Origin: an uncultured Eubacterium sp.
GTDB taxonomy: Bacteria; Bacillota; Clostridia; Lachnospirales; Lachnospiraceae
DNA: 20,283 nt
Direction of reading: 5' to 3'
NCBI GenBank assembly: GCA_946611445.1
Contig: CAMODP010000010.1
Coordinates: 1-20,283, forward strand
Below the pieces are notes generated by a model, which searched no databases, was not told the DNA's origin, and worked only from the letters and a program-made list of their open reading frames with translations. Shown here in pieces: positions 15,658-20,283 of the stretch. A program made the position numbers and the translations under genes. The stretch's first letter is position 1. Every line of letters begins with the position of its first letter.

Positions 15658-16377
15658 TCACTTCCTGGCTTCCGCGATAAAGTACGGCTTTCCGTCCTCT
15701 CCGCAGAGAGTGACCATCATCCCGTCCGGCAGTGTGTACACGAAGGGACAGATCACATCTCCGGGAAATGCCTGCCGGCTGAATTCCAGACGAAGATGCC
15801 GCGTACCCGGCAGTTCGGGAAAATATTTCATGCTCATCAGAACAAACTGTCCGTTGTTGACATGACCGTTTATGTCAAGATGCTGTTCCAGAATCACGAA
15901 GGGGTCGTGTGCCGTCCCGCCCTCTGCCGGAACCTGAATCTTGCGTCCGCCGATCGTCTCTTCCGGGAAAGCCCTCTCCGGCTCGATGCCGTAAGCCTCT
16001 GTCTGTTCCGCCGGCACACGTATGGGAACCTGCTTTTTCATATCCATGTAGACCCACTGCGCGTTTGCGGCTACCAGCAGTTCTCCGTCAGCCGTCTCTA
16101 TGGAGTTGCTCCGGAGCCCGATCATGCCGCGGAACCTGGTGGCCCAGGTAGAAACCCGTATCAGCTCATTGAACCGGGGCCAGCGGTCGACTCTGATCTG
16201 CATGGCGGCAATAATCCACGCCTGCCCCGCCGCCTGGTTCCGGTGAAAACCAAAGCCCACTTCCTCTGAGTGAAAGGTTGCGCAGTCCTGAAAATAATTG
16301 ACCATGCTGTGAAGCGTCATGTTTTCATGCTGGTCGATCTCGCTGAACCGCACACGGCTCTCAAAACTGTATGACAT
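15658..16377 (-). CDS. Acyl-ACP thioesterase (FatA-like, hotdog fold)
   Basis: A 239-residue cytoplasmic enzyme that releases fatty acids from acyl carrier protein. The N-terminal hotdog domain reads SFESRVRFSEIDQHENMTLHSMVNYFQDCATFHSEE. The second hotdog domain holds LDINGHVNNGQFV, the Asn/His motif associated with catalysis in this family. Residues WVYMDMKKQVPIRVP are also typical. The start at 16377 has a GAGGAG site about 8 bases upstream; the frame continues to 16434 but would then run into the tRNA-Gln terminator. It is the first coding gene after tRNA-Gln on this strand, and I see no promoter of its own in the 27 bases after the terminator. It may depend on read-through from the tRNA promoter. 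Confidence 0.9.
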   Translation of the reverse strand: MSYSFESRVRFSEIDQHENMTLHSMVNYFQDCATFHSEEVGFGFHRNQAAGQAWIIAAMQIRVDRWPRFNELIRVSTWATRFRGMIGLRSNSIETADGELLVAANAQWVYMDMKKQVPIRVPAEQTEAYGIEPERAFPEETIGGRKIQVPAEGGTAHDPFVILEQHLDINGHVNNGQFVLMSMKYFPELPGTRHLRLEFSRQAFPGDVICPFVYTLPDGMMVTLCGEDGKPYFIAEARK

Positions 16378-16397
16378 TATTTTTCTCCTCGTATAGA

Positions 16398-16430
16398 TAA
16401 AACAAACCCACCACATTGCTGTGATGGGTT
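16398..16430 (-). terminator. Intrinsic terminator of tRNA-Gln
   Basis: On the - strand, AACCCATCACA pairs with TGTGGTGGGTT (11 bp, one G-T pair) around the loop GCAA, and TGTTTTAT follows. The hairpin spans 16430-16405. It lies between the tRNA and the thioesterase, starting six bases after the mature tRNA end. Confidence 0.8.
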
Positions 16431-16435
16431 CCAAG

Positions 16436-16507
16436 CTGGGCTACCTGGATTCGAACCAGGAAATGACGGAGTCAGAGTCCGTTGCCTTACCATTTGGCGA
16501 TAGCCCA
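16436..16507 (-). tRNA. tRNA-Gln (anticodon CTG)
   Basis: The acceptor strands TGGGCTA and TAGCCCA pair fully, and the anticodon stem ACGGA/TCCGT encloses the loop CTCTGAC with anticodon CTG, reading the Gln codon CAG. The T arm is CCTGG-TTCGAAT-CCAGG. The U1-A72 pair and the G discriminator (16436) suit glutamine identity. The 3' CCA is not encoded (CTT follows the discriminator) and must be added enzymatically. Confidence 0.95.
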
Positions 16508-16526
16508 ATTTCGTACAACAGGGATG

Positions 16527-16555
16527 ATTATAGACGATGTCGGCAGAAAAAGCAA
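16527..16555 (-). promoter_or_regulatory. Strong promoter of tRNA-Gln
   Basis: On the - strand, TTGCTT (16555-16550), a 17-base spacer and a perfect TATAAT (16532-16527) lie 19 bases upstream of the mature tRNA 5' end (16507). The expected start is near 16520, giving a short leader for RNase P removal. Confidence 0.82.
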
Positions 16556-16591
16556 GACCCTTTTGCGAATTTTTTTCGGCGGTTTTTTAAA

Positions 16592-17626
16592 TCACAGTAT
16601 GGCTGACAGGGCATCAATCTCTTCTTCTGCAGATGCCCAGTCTGTGGCCAGACGGATCACCGTATGCGCATCGTCGTATTTCTGCCAGTAGCTGTACTCC
16701 GCCTGGGCTCCCAGCTCCTGCAGCCTGCCGTTTTCCACCACGATAAAGATCTGGTTCGTCGGTGTCTCGTAAAAGAACCTGTACCCCTTTTCCCGCAGCA
16801 GGGAGCGGAGCCGGTCCGCAGCGGCGATGGCCGTCTTTCCGAGCCGCTCATACAGGCCGTCCGTAAAGAGCGCGTCGAACTGGAGTCCTGCAATTCTGCC
16901 TTTTGCCAGCAGGGCACCGTGCTGCTTGATAATTGTGAACAGGGCCGGCACCTTTGTCGGATCCGGTACCACGACGGCCTCCCCGAAGAGGGCGCCGCAC
17001 TTGGTTCCGCCGATATAGAAGGCGTCACAGCAGGCCGCTATATCCGAGAGGCCCGCGTCGTTTGCGGGACAGCCCAGAGCATAGGCCAGTCTGGCTCCGT
17101 CCAGATACAGCGGGATCCGGTACTGAAGGCATACGGCGCGCAGCTCCTGCAGTTCCCGAAGAGAATACAGCGTGCCGAATTCCGTGGGCTGTGAGATATA
17201 TACCATACCGGGTGCGACCATATGCGCATGGTTCTCATCTTCATAGAAGGTTTCCAGATACTGCTGCAGGGACTCCGCAGAAATCTTTCCCGCCTCCTGG
17301 GGCAGCGTCAGCACCTTGTGGCCGAATGCCTCAATCGCGCCCGCCTCATGGGTGCTGATATGGCCTGTCTCCGCCGCGATGACTCCCTGCCAGGATCTCA
17401 GAAAGGCATCGATCATGACGGCATTGGTCTGCGTGCCTCCGACCAGGAATTCGACGAGGGCGCCTTCGCACCCGCAGGCCTCCCGGATCTTCTGCCGGGC
17501 CGCTTCCGAGAAGGGGTCGGTACCGTATCCGGATGTCTTTATCATATTGGTTTCTGCCAGCTTCTGAAGGATCGCGGGATGCGCGCCCCGCAGATAATCG
17601 CTGGCAAAGGACAGCTTATCGGCCAT
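16592..17626 (-). CDS. Low-specificity threonine aldolase-family PLP enzyme
   Basis: A 344-residue fold-type I PLP enzyme. Lys209 in FYIGGTKCGALFGEA is the expected PLP-binding lysine, and LYLDGARLAYALG (about 173-185) holds the Asp and Arg that contact the cofactor. GGTQTNAV (63-70) is the cofactor phosphate-binding region and ETGHISTHEAGAIE (86-99) carries the ring-stacking His. Members cleave L-threonine or allo-threonine to glycine and acetaldehyde, acting in glycine supply or threonine breakdown. Related beta-eliminating lyases share the fold, so the reaction is likely but not certain. The ATG at 17626 has an AAAGGAAA site about 8 bases upstream. It follows the unrecognised membrane protein by 49 bases, probably in one transcript. 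No convincing terminator is seen before the tRNA-Gln promoter. Confidence 0.88.
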   Translation of the reverse strand: MADKLSFASDYLRGAHPAILQKLAETNMIKTSGYGTDPFSEAARQKIREACGCEGALVEFLVGGTQTNAVMIDAFLRSWQGVIAAETGHISTHEAGAIEAFGHKVLTLPQEAGKISAESLQQYLETFYEDENHAHMVAPGMVYISQPTEFGTLYSLRELQELRAVCLQYRIPLYLDGARLAYALGCPANDAGLSDIAACCDAFYIGGTKCGALFGEAVVVPDPTKVPALFTIIKQHGALLAKGRIAGLQFDALFTDGLYERLGKTAIAAADRLRSLLREKGYRFFYETPTNQIFIVVENGRLQELGAQAEYSYWQKYDDAHTVIRLATDWASAEEEIDALSAIL

Positions 17627-17675
17627 GGCAAAGATTTCCTTTCATGACAGTGCGTATCGGTACGGATTCATTTGT

Positions 17676-18131
17676 TCAGAAGCCGTCCGGGATATTCATG
17701 TTTTTATACTTTTTCTTCATCTCATTGTAGCTCTTCTGATCCAGATAGCCGCTCCTCAGAAAATCGTCCAGCTGGTCCAGATACCTGTCTTTGCCGCTCT
17801 TATACGCGGTCTGGAAGGATTTTTCGATCGTCTCGATCTCTTTCTCCGTTCTTCTCTCCACCTTTGTCTTGCCCGGTCCTCTGCTTTTCACCTGCAGCAG
17901 CATCCCGGCCAGGGAGAATACGAACACCAGGAAGACGATCCCATACAGAAGCATGCCCAGAGCCGGCTGCCTTAAGGGATTCTGCAGCATATACCGGAGA
18001 TTTCTGAGCCGGTGCGGGGACCGTATAAAATATAACACTATCATCTCCCGATACACTTCCGGCATTCTGAAAAGAATAATGGCGGAAGCCGTAAGCAGCA
18101 GGCCGTTCCGCGGGGTTTTTCGCTTTTTCAT
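17676..18131 (-). CDS. Unrecognised small membrane protein with SHOCT-like C-terminus
   Basis: A 151-residue protein I cannot assign to a named family. It has a very basic N-terminus, a short hydrophobic stretch (11-22), and one clear membrane span (about 57-80). A charged, probably helical region (about 88-118) follows. The tail DRYLDQLDDFLRSGYLDQKSYNEMKKKYKNM (116-146) resembles the SHOCT motif, a short helical hairpin with the pattern L..L..L...G.L....(F/Y)...K, often found at the ends of membrane proteins and thought to mediate oligomerisation. The ATG at 18131 has a clear AGGAG site 8 bases upstream, supporting a real gene. It lies between rlmD-like and threonine aldolase genes. Confidence 0.7.
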   Translation of the reverse strand: MKKRKTPRNGLLLTASAIILFRMPEVYREMIVLYFIRSPHRLRNLRYMLQNPLRQPALGMLLYGIVFLVFVFSLAGMLLQVKSRGPGKTKVERRTEKEIETIEKSFQTAYKSGKDRYLDQLDDFLRSGYLDQKSYNEMKKKYKNMNIPDGF

Positions 18132-18212
18132 CGTTAATTCTCCTGTCGCAGTCAGCTATTGAACAATACCTTCTGTGTTCTGCTATAAGAAAGTGCTTAT
18201 AACAAAGGATTT

Positions 18213-19604
18213 CTACGCATTCAGCTTCTGCAGCAGCACTATGGTCTCGACGTGTGCAGTTGCAGGAAACATATCCACACAGGCTATCCGCGCAACAGTG
18301 TAGCCCTCCCTCTGTATCAGCTCCAGATCCCGCGCCAGACTGGACGCCTTGCAGGAAATATACACGATTCTCGGCACGCCATACGCCAGAATCCGCGGCA
18401 GTGCCCTGGGATGAATGCCGTCGCGGGGAGGATCCAGCACGATCACATCCGGTTTTTCCTCTATGGTATCCAGTACCTTCAGCACGTCTCCCGCAATGAA
18501 CCTGCAGTTGTCCAGATGATTGGCCAGTGCGTTTTCTTTTGCGGCCTGAACCGCCTCCTCTACAATCTCCACACCGACTACCCTGCCTGCTCCCGGCGCG
18601 AGCATCTGCGCAATTGTACCTGTGCCGCTGTACAGGTCATATACAGTACAGCCGCTGACATCACCCAGATATTCTCTGGCCAGTCGGTACAGCACTTCTG
18701 CGCCGGCAGAATTGGTCTGGAAAAAAGAAAACGGCGTAATATGGAACTGAAGCCCCAGCAGCGTTTCCATGAAATAATCCCGGCCGTACAGAATATCCGT
18801 ACGGTCACTCTGCACAATATCCGCCAGAGAATCATTGACTGTGTGAAGAATGCCGGCAATGCTGCCTTCCAGCTGAAGACTTCTCAGCATCCCGGCAAAC
18901 CGCGCAAGTGCTTCCGCCTCTCTCTCCGGACCATCCGGGCAGCGGCTTCCCGTCACCAGGTCTATAAGGATCTCACCGGTGCCGGAAGCCCGGCGCACCA
19001 GGAGATGGCGCAGATATCCTTCGTGTGTTTTCTTGTGCATATACGGCCAGGCTTTTTCTCTGCAAAACGCGAGAACTGCCGCGACAATTCTGTTGAAATC
19101 CTCGTGGACGATTCGGCAGTCCTCTGCGCAGAGGACGTCATAGATGCTCCCCCTGCGGTGCAGACCCAGATTCAGGCGACCGCCTTTTTCACAGTCACCG
19201 AAGGAATACTCCATCTTGTTCCGATAGGCATCCGCAGAAGGACTGGCGTGAATCCCTTCAAAGCACGCGGAAAAACCTTCCCCCACCACCGGCTGCAGGA
19301 GCCTGGCGATCTGTTCTTCCTTCATATTCAGCTGCGTCACATAGGGCAGGGTCCTGTACTGGCAGCCTCCGCAGTCCGGATAAATGCTGCAGCCGGCTTC
19401 CTGCGTTTCTGCAGGTGAGGGCTGCAGAACTTCCAGAAGCCTTCCCTCTGCACGGCCGTTTCTCTTTTTGGATATCCGGAAACGGACGGTCTGTCCGGCA
19501 ATGGTGTTTTTTACAATCACTGCTGTTTCGTCTACAGAGACCACGCCTCTGTTCGGAAACAGGACTGTCTCAACCGTTCCTGTGTACTCCTCGCCTTTTT
19601 TCAT
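18213..19604 (-). CDS. 23S rRNA (uracil-C5)-methyltransferase, RlmD/RumA family
   Basis: A 463-residue enzyme that methylates C5 of a uridine (usually U1939, or U747 in some relatives) in 23S rRNA using S-adenosylmethionine. The N-terminal TRAM domain starts KKGEEYTGTVETVLFPNRGVV. The iron-sulphur ligands are Cys72, Cys78 and Cys81 (CSIYPDCGGC) with Cys163 (AEDCRI), the same spacing as E. coli RlmD. The Rossmann domain has VYDLYSGTGTIAQML and VLDPPRDGIHP, and Cys418 in YISCKASS is the catalytic nucleophile. The start at 19604 was chosen because an AAAGGAA site precedes it and the TRAM domain begins there. The open frame reaches 19829, but that Lys/Arg/Pro-rich extension crosses a terminator and overlaps the upstream gene. 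The exact target uridine is not resolved. Confidence 0.92.
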   Translation of the reverse strand: MKKGEEYTGTVETVLFPNRGVVSVDETAVIVKNTIAGQTVRFRISKKRNGRAEGRLLEVLQPSPAETQEAGCSIYPDCGGCQYRTLPYVTQLNMKEEQIARLLQPVVGEGFSACFEGIHASPSADAYRNKMEYSFGDCEKGGRLNLGLHRRGSIYDVLCAEDCRIVHEDFNRIVAAVLAFCREKAWPYMHKKTHEGYLRHLLVRRASGTGEILIDLVTGSRCPDGPEREAEALARFAGMLRSLQLEGSIAGILHTVNDSLADIVQSDRTDILYGRDYFMETLLGLQFHITPFSFFQTNSAGAEVLYRLAREYLGDVSGCTVYDLYSGTGTIAQMLAPGAGRVVGVEIVEEAVQAAKENALANHLDNCRFIAGDVLKVLDTIEEKPDVIVLDPPRDGIHPRALPRILAYGVPRIVYISCKASSLARDLELIQREGYTVARIACVDMFPATAHVETIVLLQKLNA

Positions 19605-19639
19605 TCCAGATTCCTTTTCTGTCTTGCCTGTCAATGCAT

Positions 19640-19675
19640 CTAAAAAGGGATCCCGGCATATGCAGAGATCCCTTT
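19640..19675 (-). terminator. Intrinsic terminator after the Cys-Cys repeat protein gene
   Basis: On the - strand, AAAGGGATC (19675-19667) and GATCCCTTT (19652-19644) form a perfect 9-bp stem with a 14-base loop containing the palindrome GCATATGC, followed by TTTTTAG. It ends about 36 bases before the RlmD-like start, so that gene needs read-through or an unseen promoter. Confidence 0.75.
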
Positions 19676-19716
19676 CTACGTCCTGTTTCCTTGCCGAATC
19701 AGTCTGCTGACTCTTC

Positions 19717-20103
19717 TCAGGCTTCTGCCTTCCCGCCTTCTTCGGCGGCTTCTCCGGTGCTCTCCTCGTCGGCGGCCTTCTCTTCGCCGTCGCAGCAGCA
19801 GCTCTCGTCGGCAGCTTTCTCTTCGCCATCGCAGCAGCTCTCGTCGGCAGCCTGCTCTTCCTCCGCGGAAGCCTCTTCTTTCAGATCCTCATCCTCAAAA
19901 TAATCGTCGAAATCATCGTCGAAGTCATCATCTTCAAACTCTTCCAGATAATTCGGCGTAAAGAAGCGATAAAGTGCATATGCGGCGCCTGCGATAGCTG
20001 CCACGGCTCCGATGCCTGCCAGACACCACAGAATCAGTTTCGCCTTGCTCTCTCTTTCCTTTTTTTCATACAAAAAGTCTGCCAATTCCTGTAATCTGTC
20101 CAT
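19717..20103 (-). CDS. Small membrane-anchored acidic protein with Cys-Cys repeats
   Basis: A 128-residue protein resembling uncharacterised anchored proteins I associate with Lachnospiraceae; function unknown. A basic N-terminus (MDRLQELADFLYEKKERESKAK) leads into one membrane span (about 22-47), then YRFFTP and a strongly acidic Asp/Phe-rich stretch (54-73). The tail repeats a unit of about 12 residues: AADESCC-DGEEK (86-96), AADESCCC-DGEEK (98-109), then AADEE. The positive-inside rule puts the N-terminus in the cytoplasm and the acidic tail outside (inference). Paired and triple cysteines in an acidic tail could bind metal or form disulphides, but nothing proves this. The start at 20103 is supported by a GGCAGGG-type site and an extended -10 promoter upstream. 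A terminator follows. Confidence 0.8.
   Translation of the reverse strand: MDRLQELADFLYEKKERESKAKLILWCLAGIGAVAAIAGAAYALYRFFTPNYLEEFEDDDFDDDFDDYFEDEDLKEEASAEEEQAADESCCDGEEKAADESCCCDGEEKAADEESTGEAAEEGGKAEA
19765..19848 (-). repeat. Imperfect tandem repeat encoding the ADESCC(C)DGEEK units
   Basis: The 9-base marker CTCGTCGGC (+ strand) recurs at 19765, 19804 and 19840, giving units of 39 and 36 bases. The 3-base difference is one TGC codon: two Cys in one unit, three in the other. The TGC runs are a likely site of slippage. Confidence 0.85.
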
Positions 20104-20141
20104 TCAAGTACCCTGCCTTTCTGATTGTTTCAATTTTGTTA

Positions 20142-20147
20142 AGTATA
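20142..20147 (-). promoter_or_regulatory. Extended -10 promoter of the Cys-Cys repeat protein gene
   Basis: On the - strand TGG-TATACT forms an extended -10 element (20150-20142), predicting a start near 20135 and a leader of about 30 bases before the ATG at 20103. No good -35 is visible at 16-18 bases upstream, as is common with extended -10 promoters. Confidence 0.55.
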
Positions 20148-20180
20148 CCATAGGCCTGCACAATTTTCTACAGGTTTTCT

Positions 20181-20227
20181 GACAAAAAACAAAAGCCCTC
20201 TGAAATCATTGAAGTCAGAGGACTTTT
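20181..20227 (-). terminator. Strong intrinsic terminator after tRNA-Met
   Basis: On the - strand, AAAAGTCCTCTGA pairs with TCAGAGGGCTTTT (13 bp, one T-G pair) around an 11-base loop, followed by GTTTTTTG. It starts four bases after the mature tRNA end and separates the tRNA unit from the downstream gene. Confidence 0.85.
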
Positions 20228-20230
20228 CCG

Positions 20231-20283
20231 TAGCGAGAGGGGGATTTGAACCCTCGACACCGCGGGTATGAACCGCGTGCTCT
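20231..20283 (-). tRNA. tRNA-Met (anticodon CAT), 5' part outside window
   Basis: Only the 3' 53 bases are inside. The anticodon stem CGCGG/CCGCG encloses TTCATAC with anticodon CAT. The variable loop is GTGTC, the T loop TTCAAAT, the 3' acceptor strand TCTCGCT and the discriminator A; CCA is not encoded. The 3' end TCGCTA and ATACCCG context suit elongator tRNA-Met; a tRNA-Ile with lysidine-modified CAT cannot be fully excluded without the 5' half. The T stem as read (GAGGG/CCCCC) has one A-C mismatch. Confidence 0.85.

Noticed and set aside
16561..16591. Possible terminator after the threonine aldolase gene
   Set aside because: It is A/T-run rich but the best stem is only about four base pairs, too weak to call.
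18252..19418. Open frame of 388 codons on the + strand antisense to the RlmD-like gene
   Set aside because: It is opposite conserved Fe-S and methyltransferase motifs, with no promoter, ribosome-binding site or recognisable domain.

Overview
The window looks like an ordinary chromosomal stretch from a moderately GC-rich anaerobic Firmicute, most likely a Clostridia/Lachnospiraceae-type gut bacterium. The grounds are strong GGAGG ribosome-binding sites, a dnaE-pfkA cluster, a CvfB-type S1 protein, a FatA-like acyl-ACP thioesterase, a clostripain-type C11 peptidase, a PrsW protease, and tRNA genes without encoded CCA. The species assignment is an inference from gene content. I see no transposase, integrase, phage gene, CRISPR array or toxin-antitoxin pair.

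Left part (1-6.2 kb), envelope and protease functions. A C11 cysteine peptidase, cut off at its 5' end by the window edge, is followed on the + strand by a PrsW-type intramembrane protease. Facing them on the - strand is a two-gene operon: a secreted or anchored TPM-domain protein, then a double zinc-ribbon protein with a C-terminal membrane anchor. Divergent from that operon is a membrane-anchored VanY-type D,D-carboxypeptidase. Its promoter lies so close to the ATG that the mRNA should be nearly leaderless.

Middle part (6.2-10.2 kb). malQ and yfbR (4-alpha-glucanotransferase and 5'-deoxynucleotidase) form a translationally coupled pair on the - strand. A diacylglycerol-kinase-family lipid kinase is read divergently from malQ. 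The lipid kinase converges on a SpoU/TrmH RNA methyltransferase with overlapping stop codons.

Right part (9.4-20.3 kb), all on the - strand. In transcription order: a partial tRNA-Met with a strong terminator; a small anchored acidic protein with Cys-Cys repeats; an RlmD/RumA-type 23S rRNA methyltransferase; an unrecognised membrane protein with a SHOCT-like tail; a threonine-aldolase-family PLP enzyme; tRNA-Gln(CTG) with its own promoter and terminator; then a tight run of acyl-ACP thioesterase, cvfB-like, dnaE, pfkA and trmH-like genes. That run couples replication, glycolysis, lipid supply and RNA modification, and resembles the dnaE-pfkA neighbourhood of other Firmicutes.

There is no gene-free stretch longer than 300 bases. 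The largest gaps (4887-5005 and 8276-8419) are divergent promoter regions. The best candidates for undescribed biology are the TPM/zinc-ribbon pair divergent from the carboxypeptidase, the C11-PrsW protease pair, the near-leaderless carboxypeptidase gene with its repeated N-terminal motif, and the Cys-Cys repeat protein. None amounts to a demonstrated new system.
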